64,000 nucleotides of DNA, taken from assembly GCF_014205275.1 (NCBI RefSeq), contig NZ_JACHND010000001.1, positions 6,510,001-6,574,000 on the forward strand, in the 5' to 3' direction. The first letter of the stretch is position 1; the number at the start of each line of letters is the position of its first letter. The translations under genes were made by a program, and so were the position numbers. The stretch is from Sphaerisporangium siamense (GTDB lineage Bacteria > Actinomycetota > Actinomycetes > Streptosporangiales > Streptosporangiaceae). A model generated the notes under the pieces. It saw only the letters and a program-made list of their open reading frames with translations. It was not told where the DNA came from and ran no database searches. This document shows positions 43,967 to 52,282 of this stretch, piece by piece.

Positions 43967-45010
43967 TCAGCGCCAGCGGGACCTGCCGTTGAGGTAGGCC
44001 CCCGCGTCCTCCAGGCTCTCCGGCTGGTAGGGCGTGTACAGGTTCGGCGCGAAGCGGCTGCGGTAGCCGTCGAAGACCGGCCGGTACAGGTCCCAGTGGA
44101 TGTCGGGCTGGCGGTGCCGGGCGCGGAACGCGGCGATGGGGATGCGCCCGAGGACCAGCTTCTCGAACTTGCTGTCCGCCGCCGCGACGGCCTCGCCGTC
44201 CGGGCCGTAGATCGCCGACCCGCCGGCGCCGGTGTCCTCGAAGTAGTTGCCCTCGGCCGCGAGCACGGAGTTGTTGACGATCGCGCAGTACGCCCGGTTG
44301 TGCAGGGCCGTGGACCGCACGTCGACCTCGCTGAACCCGCCCGTCGCGGTGCGCAGGAAGATCTCCGCGCCCTTGATCGCGGCGGTGCGGAACAGCTCCG
44401 GCTCCAGTTGCGTCGAGGACATGGAGATGTTGCCGAGCGGCGTGCGCGCCACGGGCACCACCGCGTCGGCGCCGTACTTCTCCACGTACTCGTCCAGGAC
44501 GTCGTACACGGTCGTGGTGAACAGCTCGAAGCCGCTGAAGACGCCCTTGACGTTGCGCGACTTCCAGTGCTTGGCCACGATCTCGCCGTCCGGGCCGATC
44601 AGGGTGGTGACGCTGAGCACGTGGCCGGGCCAGTCGGGGTCGCGGACGTAGGCGCCGAAGGCGATGTGGCAGCCGTACCGCCGGGCCTTGGCGGCGATCA
44701 GCTCGGTCTCCTCGCCGGGGATCTCGATGCAGCGCCGCTCGGTCTCGGCCTTGGTCCACCGGTCCCAGCCGCTGATCGGGAACTCGTGGAAGAACAGCAG
44801 GTCCGGATCGGCGCCGAAGCCGACGCGGAAGGCGTTGTCGACCAGGTGGAGCATGTGGTCGAGGTTGGCCTTCATGCCGGCCCGGTCCTGCGCGGCGTTG
44901 ACCCGCGACTGGACGACGCCGAGCATCCAGGCGTCCTTGGCCAGGGGGACGGTGGCGTACCCGCCGTCGGCGTCCTGGGTGAGGGCCGCGTCCGGGGTGG
45001 GGAGCGACAT
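43967..45010 (-). CDS. Nitrilase-superfamily (carbon-nitrogen hydrolase) protein with apparent Cys-to-Ser change
   Basis: 347 aa from the ATG at 45010. The nitrilase fold is clear: Glu76 in FFHEFPISGW, Lys148/Lys150 in IVAKHWKSRN, and the PELFRTAAIKGAEIFLRTA helix. In active members the catalytic Cys sits six residues before the Pro of this PE motif; here that residue is Ser198 (GNISMSSTQLEPELFR) and no Cys lies near. Either catalysis differs or it is a non-enzymatic member. It follows the dppF gene by 38 bases as the last gene of the Dpp-type operon, so it should act on the imported compound. Confidence 0.83.
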   Translation of the reverse strand: MSLPTPDAALTQDADGGYATVPLAKDAWMLGVVQSRVNAAQDRAGMKANLDHMLHLVDNAFRVGFGADPDLLFFHEFPISGWDRWTKAETERRCIEIPGEETELIAAKARRYGCHIAFGAYVRDPDWPGHVLSVTTLIGPDGEIVAKHWKSRNVKGVFSGFELFTTTVYDVLDEYVEKYGADAVVPVARTPLGNISMSSTQLEPELFRTAAIKGAEIFLRTATGGFSEVDVRSTALHNRAYCAIVNNSVLAAEGNYFEDTGAGGSAIYGPDGEAVAAADSKFEKLVLGRIPIAAFRARHRQPDIHWDLYRPVFDGYRSRFAPNLYTPYQPESLEDAGAYLNGRSRWR

Positions 45011-45048
45011 GCGATTCGTCTCCGTTTCAGCAGAGGTTCGGCAGGGGG

Positions 45049-45990
45049 TCAGCAGGGGGTCGTGGTGAGCTCGTCCCGCCGGTGGCAGGCCACCCGGCGG
45101 CCGTCCGGGCCGGGGTCGAGGGCGGGCTCGGCGCGCCGGCACAGGTCGAGGGCCAGCGGGCACCGGGTGTGGAAGCGGCAGCCGGGCGGCGGCGCGACCG
45201 CGGACGGCACCTCTCCCGCGGGCGCGTCGGGCCGGCGGTGGTCCAGGCCGGGCACGGCGGCCAGCAGGGCGCGGGTATAGGGGTGGCGGGGGTCGGCGAA
45301 CACCTGCTCGGCGTCGCCGGTCTCGACGAACCGGCCGAGGTACATGACCGCGACCCGGTCGGCCAGGTGCCGCGCGATGTCGATCTCGTGGGTGATGAGC
45401 ACGTAGCCGAGCCCGAGCCGCCGCCGCAGGTCCAGGAGCAGGTTGACCAACAGGGCCTTGACGCTGACGTCGAGGCTGGCGGTCGGCTCGTCCAGGACGA
45501 GCGCCCGCGGCTCGACGGCGAGGGCGCGGGCGACCGTGACGCGCTGCAACTCGCCACCGCTCACGCCGCCGGGGCGGCGGCCGAGGTACTCCTCGCCGAG
45601 GCCGACCAGCTCCAGCAGCTCGCGCACCCGGGCGGCGCGCGCGGCCCCGCGCGGGTACAGGCCGTGGACGGCGAGGGGCTGTTCCAGGGCGTGGCGGATG
45701 CTCTTGCGCCGGTTCAGCGCCGACCAGGGGTTCTGCGAGACGAGCTGCACGGCGCGCCGGTCGGCGTGGTTCCGGCCGTGGACGAGGACGCGGCCCTCGG
45801 TCGGCTCGGTGAGCCGGACCAGCATGCGGGCGATCGTGGACTTGCCGCAGCCGGACTCGCCGACGATGGCGAGCGTCGTGCCCTCCTCCAGGGTGAAGGA
45901 CACGTCGTCGACGGCGTGCACGACCCGTCCCCCGCCGCCGGACCTGAGCCGGTAGTGCTTGGTCAGCCGTTCGGCCTCGATGACGCTCAC
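45049..45990 (-). CDS. Peptide-type ABC transporter ATPase (DppF-like)
   Basis: 313 aa, GTG start at 45990 with GGAGG before it, overlapping the DppD stop (GTGA). Walker A GESGCGKSTI, signature VSGGELQRVTVARAL, Walker B RALVLDEPTASLD, H-loop LITHEIDIARHLADR, and the C-terminal oligopeptide/dipeptide extension with clustered Cys (GCRFHTRCPLALDLC) that binds an Fe-S cluster in some homologues. Second ATPase of the importer. Confidence 0.93.
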   Translation of the reverse strand: MSVIEAERLTKHYRLRSGGGGRVVHAVDDVSFTLEEGTTLAIVGESGCGKSTIARMLVRLTEPTEGRVLVHGRNHADRRAVQLVSQNPWSALNRRKSIRHALEQPLAVHGLYPRGAARAARVRELLELVGLGEEYLGRRPGGVSGGELQRVTVARALAVEPRALVLDEPTASLDVSVKALLVNLLLDLRRRLGLGYVLITHEIDIARHLADRVAVMYLGRFVETGDAEQVFADPRHPYTRALLAAVPGLDHRRPDAPAGEVPSAVAPPPGCRFHTRCPLALDLCRRAEPALDPGPDGRRVACHRRDELTTTPC

Positions 45991-46967
45991 AGGTCCTCCC
46001 CCGCTCGATGGCAGCGCACCAGCGACGTCCCGAGCTCGCGCGGCGCCGGGCTTTCCGTACGGCACACGTCGGCCACCGCGGGGCAGCGCGGGGCGAACGG
46101 GCAGCCGGGCAGGCGGTTGGCCCCGGTCACCGTGCCGGGGATCGTGCGCAGCGGCGTGCCGCGCGCGTGCCGGCCGGGGATCGCCTCCATCAGCGCCCGC
46201 GTGTAGGGGTGCCGGGGGGTGGCGAACAGGTCCCCGACCGGGGCGACCTCGACGAGCCTGCCCGCGTACATGACGCCGACGCGGTCGCTGACCTGGGAGA
46301 CCACGGCGAGGTCGTGGGTGACGAACACCATCGCCGAGCCGACCCGGTCGCGCAGGTCCAGCAGCAGCCGCAGCACCTGGGCCTGGACGGTGGCGTCCAG
46401 GGTCGTGGTCGGCTCGTCGGCGAGCAGCAGGTCGGGCTGTTTGCCGAGCGCGGCGACCGCGATGAGCAGGCGCTGGAGCTGACCGCCGGAGAACTCGAAC
46501 GGGTAGCCGTCCAGCCGGTCCAGCAGGGCGTCCAGCCCGACCCCGCCGAGCAGCTCTTTCAGGCGGTGGCCGTCGAGCCCGTCGAGGTGCCAGCGGAGCT
46601 GGCGGCCGACGGTGGTGGCGGGCGACAGCGAGGTCATCGGCCGCTGCGGGATGAGGCCGATGCGGTCGCCGCGCAGCCGCCGCATCGCCGGCTCGCGCAG
46701 CGCCAGCAGGTCGGCGTCGCCGAAGCGGACCGTTCCCGCGGTGACCCGGGCGTTGCGGGCGAGCATGCGCGTCAGCGCGGTGAGCACCGTGCTCTTGCCC
46801 GAGCCCGACTCGCCCACCAGCCCGAGGATCTCGCCGCGGGCGAGGTCGAAGGAGACCTCGCGCACGGCGGGCACCTCGCCGCCGCGGGTGCGGAACACCA
46901 CCGCGAGGTCCCGGACGGACAGCAGGGGGGACCCCGCCGGGGCGCGCGCGGCCGTCGTGGCGTCCAT
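45987..46967 (-). CDS. Peptide-type ABC transporter ATPase (DppD-like)
   Basis: 326 aa, ATG at 46967 overlapping the binding-protein stop by one base (TGATG). Walker A GESGSGKSTV, signature FSGGQLQRLLIAVAA, Walker B LLLADEPTTTLD and H-loop VFVTHDLAVVSQVSDR, with the Cys-rich C-terminal oligopeptide-transporter extension (GCPFAPRCPAVADVC). Pairs with the DppF-like ATPase. Confidence 0.93.
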   Translation of the reverse strand: MDATTAARAPAGSPLLSVRDLAVVFRTRGGEVPAVREVSFDLARGEILGLVGESGSGKSTVLTALTRMLARNARVTAGTVRFGDADLLALREPAMRRLRGDRIGLIPQRPMTSLSPATTVGRQLRWHLDGLDGHRLKELLGGVGLDALLDRLDGYPFEFSGGQLQRLLIAVAALGKQPDLLLADEPTTTLDATVQAQVLRLLLDLRDRVGSAMVFVTHDLAVVSQVSDRVGVMYAGRLVEVAPVGDLFATPRHPYTRALMEAIPGRHARGTPLRTIPGTVTGANRLPGCPFAPRCPAVADVCRTESPAPRELGTSLVRCHRAGEDL

Positions 46968-48586
46968 CAGGCGGAACGCAGCGGGGGCAGCGCGACGCGG
47001 CTGACGCTCATGAGGGTCTCGTCGAGGGCGGACAGGTCGGCGCGCTGGGCGACGATCATCTTGGGGTACACCGGCGGCAGCAGGATCGCGTCGTCGGCGA
47101 GGAGCTTGCCGATCTTCTTGCACGCTTCGGCGCGGGCGGCCTCGTCGGTGGCGGCCCACGCCTCGCCGAGCAGCCGGTCCACCTCGGCGTTCTTGTAACC
47201 GAAGTTGAGCGGGTTGCGGGAGCTCATCTGGCCGAGCAGCGTGAACGCGGTGCGGCCCGAGCCGAAGCCGCTCTCGAAGCCGGTCATGGCCATCTGGTAC
47301 TCGCCGCTCGCCCACTTCTTGACCCAGGGGCCGATGTCGAGGACCTCCAGGGTGCAGGTGATCCCGGCCTGCTTCCAGCCCTCGGCGAGCACCTGGCCGA
47401 TGTTCTTCATCACCGGGTCGTTGGTGATCGTCAGAGTGAAGGAGAGGGAGGAGACGCCGGCCTCGGCGAGCAGCGCCTTGGCCTTGGCGGCGTCGGGGGT
47501 CTCGGCGTAGAGCCGGATCGACGGGTCGTGTCCCTCGGTGGCGGGGCCGATCGGGCCCTGGGCGATCGAGGCGGTGCCGGCGTAGACGACGTCGCGCACG
47601 CCCTTGCGGTCCATGGCGTGGCCGAGCGCCTGCCGCACCTTGGCGTCGGTGAAGGGTCCCTTGGCGGCCTGGAAGTAGGTGACGATGTCGCTCGGGGCGT
47701 CGATCTCGTGGACGCGGATCTTGTCGTCCTGCTTGAGCAGGCCGGCGCTCTCCGGGGAGACGCCGGTCATGATCTGGATCTTGCCTTCGCGCAGGTTGAC
47801 CAGCCGGGTGGCGGGGTCGGGGACGGCCTGGAAGGCGACCCCGCGCAGCGTGGGCTTGGTGCCGTGGTAGGCGTCGTGGCCGGTCAGCGTCACCTGCTGT
47901 CCCTGGGTGACCTTGTCCACCTTGAACGGGCCGGTGCCGAGGGTGGTGTCGGTCCGCTTCACGAAGTCCTTGTGGACGATCGGCAGGTTGGTCAGGTGGG
48001 AGCGGAGCACGCCGAAGGGGGTGGTCAGCTTGATCTTCACGGTGTGGTCGCCGGGCGCGGTGACCTTGGCGACGTAGCCGACGAAGTAGGCGGTCCAGTC
48101 GCTGGTGCTCTTGGGGTCGGTCACGAACGCGAGCGTGGCCGCGACGTGCTCGGCGGTGAACGGGTCGCCGTTGTGGAAGGTGACGCCCTTCTTGAGCTTC
48201 ACCGTCCAGGTGAGCCCGTCCTCGGAGATCTCGGGTTCGCCGTCGGCGAGCAGCGGGACGGACTTCAGCGACGCGTCGTAGGTGTAGAGCGGCTCCACGA
48301 CGGGGTCGGTGATCCAGTGCACGCGGCTGGAGGTGGTGCTGAGGGGGTTGAGGTAGTCGGAGATGGACGCGACGCCGAAGGCGAGCGTGTCGAGGGCCTT
48401 CGCGCCGCCGGTGCTCGGGGCGCCGCTCGCGCTCGTACCGCCAGGCTCGCCGCCGCAGGCGGCCAGGGGGAACGCTCCCGCGGTGAGCACGCCGCTCGCC
48501 GCCAGGAAGCGCCGCCGGCTGAACGTGGGGCCGGAGACGGGCGCGGGAACGGTCCCGGGGACGGGAGTGGTGTGTCGGTCGGTCAT
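46967..48586 (-). CDS. Substrate-binding lipoprotein of Dpp-type transporter, Tat-type signal
   Basis: 539 aa. The signal has both a twin-arginine motif (SRRRFLAASG) and a lipobox (FPLAACGGE), so it is probably Tat-exported and lipidated. SBP_bac_5 features: EPEISEDGLTWTVKLKKGVTFHNGDPF, TLGTGPFKVDK and a C-terminal ILLPPVYPKM. The ligand is unknown; the locus suggests an amide-bearing organic compound, not a nutritional peptide (inference). Confidence 0.92.
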   Translation of the reverse strand: MTDRHTTPVPGTVPAPVSGPTFSRRRFLAASGVLTAGAFPLAACGGEPGGTSASGAPSTGGAKALDTLAFGVASISDYLNPLSTTSSRVHWITDPVVEPLYTYDASLKSVPLLADGEPEISEDGLTWTVKLKKGVTFHNGDPFTAEHVAATLAFVTDPKSTSDWTAYFVGYVAKVTAPGDHTVKIKLTTPFGVLRSHLTNLPIVHKDFVKRTDTTLGTGPFKVDKVTQGQQVTLTGHDAYHGTKPTLRGVAFQAVPDPATRLVNLREGKIQIMTGVSPESAGLLKQDDKIRVHEIDAPSDIVTYFQAAKGPFTDAKVRQALGHAMDRKGVRDVVYAGTASIAQGPIGPATEGHDPSIRLYAETPDAAKAKALLAEAGVSSLSFTLTITNDPVMKNIGQVLAEGWKQAGITCTLEVLDIGPWVKKWASGEYQMAMTGFESGFGSGRTAFTLLGQMSSRNPLNFGYKNAEVDRLLGEAWAATDEAARAEACKKIGKLLADDAILLPPVYPKMIVAQRADLSALDETLMSVSRVALPPLRSA

Positions 48587-48623
48587 GACCTTCCTCAGGG
48601 TGGGGGGTGGATCGGTGTGGGGG

Positions 48624-49505
48624 TCAGCGGTGGCCCTGCGCGTCGAGGGCGTCGCCGAGGCCGTCGCCGGCGAGGTTGAACCCGACCGTGGCGACGAGGA
48701 TGACCAGGCCCGGGATGATCGAGTACCACCAGGCGCCTAGCAGCATGTAGCCGGTGGCGTCGCCGAGGATGTTGCCCAGGCTGGGCCGGGGCGGCTGGAT
48801 GCCGAGGCCGAGGAAGCTGAGCGCGCTCTCGGCGAAGATCGCGACCCCCAGCCACAGGAAGGCCTGGACCAGGACCGGGGGGAGCACGTTGACCAGCACC
48901 TCGCCGGCGATGATCCGGCGGCGCGGCACGCCGATCACGCGCAGCGCGTCGACGTAGTCCTCCTGCACCTCCACGAGCGCGGCCGAGCGGGCGACCCGGG
49001 CGAAGTAGGGGATGAAGCCGACGCCGAGCAGGATGACGACCTTGGCGGTCGCGCTGAAGGGCACCGGGCCGATGTGGGAGTCGCCGGTGCCGGTCACGCC
49101 GATGACGAACAGGGCGAAGACGAACAGCGGGAGCGCCTGGAGGGCCTCCAGCACCCGCATGATCAGGTCGTCGATCCTGCGCCCGCCGAAGTACCCGGCC
49201 ACGAGCCCGGCCGGCACGGCGACGAGAAGGCCGAACGCGACGGCGGCGACCGCGACGAGCAGCGAGACCCTGGCGCCCTCCGCGGTGCGGGCGAACAGGT
49301 CGCGCTGCAGGTGGTCGGTGCCGAACAGGTGCTCGGCGCTCGGCGCGGCGAGCGTCCGCCCGGTCCGGGCGTCGGGGGCGCCGGCGAGGAGGGGGCCGAG
49401 CACGGCGAGCAGCACGAACAGCAGCAGGAGCACCACGCCGGTCCAGGTAAGCGCGGACATCCGCGGCAGCCGGGGGCGGGCGGGTAAGAGCCGGGTCATC
49501 ACCAT
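48624..49505 (-). CDS. Dpp-type ABC transporter permease (DppC-like)
   Basis: 293 aa from the ATG at 49505 (an ATG two codons later is equally possible), starting 3 bases after the dppB-like stop at 49508. Family hallmarks: HLFGTDHLQRDLFARTAEGARVSL, then the EAA loop RVIGVPRRRIIAGEVLVNVLPP and SALSFLGLGIQPPRPSLG. Forms the channel with the DppB-like protein. Confidence 0.92.
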   Translation of the reverse strand: MVMTRLLPARPRLPRMSALTWTGVVLLLLFVLLAVLGPLLAGAPDARTGRTLAAPSAEHLFGTDHLQRDLFARTAEGARVSLLVAVAAVAFGLLVAVPAGLVAGYFGGRRIDDLIMRVLEALQALPLFVFALFVIGVTGTGDSHIGPVPFSATAKVVILLGVGFIPYFARVARSAALVEVQEDYVDALRVIGVPRRRIIAGEVLVNVLPPVLVQAFLWLGVAIFAESALSFLGLGIQPPRPSLGNILGDATGYMLLGAWWYSIIPGLVILVATVGFNLAGDGLGDALDAQGHR

Positions 49506-49507
49506 GT

Positions 49508-50476
49508 CTAGCGGGCCGTCCCGTTCAGGAACCCGGCGCGTATCCGGGGGTTGAGCACGAAGTAGAGGAGGTCGACGGCCAGGTTGGCGACCAGGAACAC
49601 CGAGGCGGTGATCAGGGTGCAGGCGATGGCCAGCGGGTAGTCGTGGCGGGTGAAGGCGCCGACGATGGTCTGGCCGATGCCCGGGATGTTGAAGACGTTC
49701 TCGATGAGCACGGTGCCGCTCACGAACACGCCGAGCATGAGCCCGATGACCGTGGCGGTCGGGACGATGGCGTTGCGCAGGGTGATCCGCCGCAGGATGC
49801 GCCGTTCCGACAGGCCCATGGCGCGGGCGAAGGAGACGTAGTCGGTCTGGGCCGTCTCGATCATGGAGGCGCGCAGCGTCCTGGCGATGACCGCGCCGGA
49901 GCCGATGCCGAGCGCGAAGGCGGGCAGCACGGCGCCGCGCAGGTTGCCGAGCGGGTCGTCGGCGAACGGCGTCCAGCCGCTGGACGGCAGCACGCCCTTG
50001 ACGTACAGGCCGAAGACGACGACGAGCACGAGCGCCAGCCAGAAGCTCGGGATCGAGAGCGCGACGACGCTGACGACGCGGACGAACCCGTCGGCGAACG
50101 AGTCGCGCCTGCGGGCGGCCACGGCGCCGGCGACCAGGCCGACGGCGACCCAGAACAGGAAGGCGATGAGGCTGAGCTCCAGGGTGACCGGCAGCCGTTC
50201 GCCGATGATGGCGCTCACCGGGCGGTCGCTGAACAGCGAGTTTCCGAGGTTCCCCGAGGCGAGGTTGCCGACGAACTTCGCGTACTGCACCCAGAGCGGC
50301 TGGTCGAGGCCGAAGCGGTGTTCTACCTCGGCGCGTTTCTCGGGGGTGGGGTTCATTCCGAGGTAGGCGTCGACCGGGCCGCCCGGGGCGGCCCTGAGCA
50401 TGAAGAAGACCAGGGTGAGGACGATGAGCAGGACCAGGGCGAGTCCGGCGACCCGGCGACCGACGTACCGCAGCAT
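49508..50476 (-). CDS. Dpp-type ABC transporter permease (DppB-like)
   Basis: 322 aa from the ATG at 50476 (MLRYVGRRVAGLALV), with AGAGGA upstream. Contains RAAPGGPVDAYLGMNPTPE, GLDQPLWVQYAKFVGNLASGNLGNS and the EAA loop AMGLSERRILRRITLRNAIVP. First gene of the operon dppB-dppC-SBP-dppD-dppF-nitrilase. Two copies of the proposed IclR motif precede it. Confidence 0.92.
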   Translation of the reverse strand: MLRYVGRRVAGLALVLLIVLTLVFFMLRAAPGGPVDAYLGMNPTPEKRAEVEHRFGLDQPLWVQYAKFVGNLASGNLGNSLFSDRPVSAIIGERLPVTLELSLIAFLFWVAVGLVAGAVAARRRDSFADGFVRVVSVVALSIPSFWLALVLVVVFGLYVKGVLPSSGWTPFADDPLGNLRGAVLPAFALGIGSGAVIARTLRASMIETAQTDYVSFARAMGLSERRILRRITLRNAIVPTATVIGLMLGVFVSGTVLIENVFNIPGIGQTIVGAFTRHDYPLAIACTLITASVFLVANLAVDLLYFVLNPRIRAGFLNGTAR

Positions 50477-50522
50477 TTCCGGGTCCTCTTCTATGGGACG
50501 GGGGCATCCGGTTCCACAGATC

Positions 50523-50535
50523 GGAATGCCGTTTC
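50523..50535. promoter_or_regulatory. Proposed IclR operator upstream of the Dpp-type operon
   Basis: GGAATGCCGTTTC, 47 bases upstream of the dppB-like start. Matches the motif shared across the locus (G-R-A-A-Y-N3-G-T-T-Y-C) with both arms slightly degenerate. Confidence 0.45.
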
Positions 50536-50592
50536 TGTAGCCGGAATAGTAGCCCTGGAAGGGCGGGCAGAGAAGGGACGACAGGCGAATTT

Positions 50593-50605
50593 GAAACACT
50601 GTTCC
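50593..50605. promoter_or_regulatory. Second proposed IclR operator upstream of the Dpp-type operon
   Basis: GAAACACTGTTCC, 58 bases beyond the previous site and in the same intergenic space after the DUF3598-like gene. Same motif; paired sites are common for IclR-family regulators. Confidence 0.5.
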
Positions 50606-50645
50606 GAACCCTGTCAGGCGTCCCCGGGAACGCCTGGGACCCGGC

Positions 50646-51095
50646 TCAGCCGACCTTGGTCTCGCTGATGATCGTGCGCTTGACCAGGCGGTCGCCGTCC
50701 ATCCAGTGCCAGGTCCTGCACTTGTGCCGCCCGTCGCGCGACAACTGGATCAGCTCATAGAGGTAGTTGTCGGGGTCGTCCTTGTAGGACCAGGTCAGCA
50801 CGATCGTCTGCTCGTCCACCTGGCTCATCTCGCCCCGGATGCGGGCGGTGTCGAAGTGGCACACGCCGTCGGCGTCGAGCCGGCCGCCGAAGTCGAACGA
50901 CTCCTCCCGGCCGTCGGCCCAGGTGTAGGTGTTGGTCTGCAGGATGTCGTAGGACCCGTCCTCAGGGACGCGGCAGTACAGGTGCGACGCGTGGCGATCG
51001 ACGATGTTGCCCTCCGCGTCGACGTGGACGTACTCCCCACGCCATTCGCCGAGATGGGCGCCGATGATGGGCATCCCCTGGATCGCTGCGCGCAT
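50646..51095 (-). CDS. DUF3598-like small protein
   Basis: 149 aa. The sequence HLGEWRGEYVHVDAEGNIVDRH, then ILQTNTYTWADGREESFDFGG and RTWHWMDGDRLVKRTIISE fits the DUF3598 lipocalin-like pattern. Lipocalin-like folds bind small hydrophobic ligands, so it may bind or process a pathway intermediate (inference). Divergent from the VOC gene across a strong proposed IclR operator. Confidence 0.68.
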   Translation of the reverse strand: MRAAIQGMPIIGAHLGEWRGEYVHVDAEGNIVDRHASHLYCRVPEDGSYDILQTNTYTWADGREESFDFGGRLDADGVCHFDTARIRGEMSQVDEQTIVLTWSYKDDPDNYLYELIQLSRDGRHKCRTWHWMDGDRLVKRTIISETKVG

Positions 51096-51198
51096 GGTTT
51101 CTCCCTGCTCACACGTGTTCGGACCCCGACGGCGAGGCCGGCCGGGAGGCCCGTTGACAGGCCGTCGGCGGGGAGCCTAGCGTGATCTGAGCCAGATT

Positions 51199-51211
51199 GG
51201 AACAGCGTTCC
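51199..51211. promoter_or_regulatory. Proposed IclR operator, best-conserved copy
   Basis: GGAACAGCGTTCC: perfect 5-base arms around AGC. It lies between the divergent DUF3598-like and VOC genes and could control both. Used as the reference for the motif. Confidence 0.6.
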
Positions 51212-51244
51212 GATAATAGGAACAACACCCGGTGAGGGGTTCAC

Positions 51245-52216
51245 GTGACACAGGAAGAACGACGGCCGCTGGTCGAGGGCATCACGGCCGCGATGGTGGG
51301 CGTCACCGAGTTCGGCCCCCACCTGGACTTCCTCCGCGGCGACCTCGGCTTCGAGGTCGCCGCGGAGGGCGTCGTCCCCGGCGCGGTCGCCGACGCGCTG
51401 TGGGGCTCGGGCCCCGCCGACGTCGAGGTGATCGCGCTGGCGGCGGCCGGCGCCGGGACCGGGCGGGTGCACCTGCTGCGCGTGCCGGAGCCGATCGCGC
51501 CGGCCGAGGCGCCGCACAACCTCGACGACGGCCTCATCGGGATCGACCTGTACGCCCGGGACATCGAGGCCGCGCACGCCGGGCTGGCGGGGGCGGACCG
51601 CCCCTGGGCCACTCCCCCGACGACCTACGGCGTCGCGGTGGGCGAGCGGGAGGTGCAGGTCACCCAGGGCGTGTGCCCGGGCCCGGACGGGACGGTCGTG
51701 GTGTTCGTCCAGCCCGCGGCGGTGCGCGGCACCGAGGCGTGGGCGGCCGACCCCGGCCGCCCGTTCACCGAGCTGACCTCGGTGGTCTGCCACGTGCCCG
51801 ACGCCGACGGCGAGGTCGCGTTCTGGGGCCCGGACGGCCTCGGCATGGCGGTCTGGTACGACGTCGTCTTCTCCTCCCCCGGCTTCGACACGGTGGCCGG
51901 GCTGCCCCCGGGCACGAAGATGCGGCTGGCGTTCCTCGCCGGGGAGAAGACCGCGCGGATCGAGGTCACCTCGGCCGCCGGCCCGCACCGCGCCGACCGC
52001 CGCGCGACGCAGCGGCCCGCCCGCTCGCTCGGCCACAGCGGCTGGTCGGTCCGCACCCGGGACCTGGACGCCGCGCTCGCCGTCGTGCGCGACACCGGCG
52101 GGCGGGTGCTCGGCGAGCCCGTCGAGACCGACGACCCGCTGCACGGCCGGGCCGTCGCCGCCTCGGCCGACACCCCGGGCGGCATCGCGGTCACGCTCTG
52201 GCAGCCGCACGGCTGA
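51245..52216 (+). CDS. Two-domain VOC (vicinal oxygen chelate) family protein
   Basis: 323 aa, GTG start with GAGGGG upstream. Two VOC modules: residues 10-150 (TAAMVGVTEFGPHLDFLRGDLGFEV...) and 170-320 (LTSVVCHVPDADGEVAFWGPDGLGM...SVRTRDLDAALAVVRDTGG). The family includes glyoxalases and extradiol-type dioxygenases; metal ligands cannot be confirmed by eye. Likely an isomerase, lyase or ring-cleaving step of the pathway. Confidence 0.8.
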   Translation: MTQEERRPLVEGITAAMVGVTEFGPHLDFLRGDLGFEVAAEGVVPGAVADALWGSGPADVEVIALAAAGAGTGRVHLLRVPEPIAPAEAPHNLDDGLIGIDLYARDIEAAHAGLAGADRPWATPPTTYGVAVGEREVQVTQGVCPGPDGTVVVFVQPAAVRGTEAWAADPGRPFTELTSVVCHVPDADGEVAFWGPDGLGMAVWYDVVFSSPGFDTVAGLPPGTKMRLAFLAGEKTARIEVTSAAGPHRADRRATQRPARSLGHSGWSVRTRDLDAALAVVRDTGGRVLGEPVETDDPLHGRAVAASADTPGGIAVTLWQPHG

Positions 52217-52282
52217 CCTCCCAGGGGATGAAAACGACATATAAGCATAAACTGCGCACCATCTTCTCCTGGAGGAAGTGAC

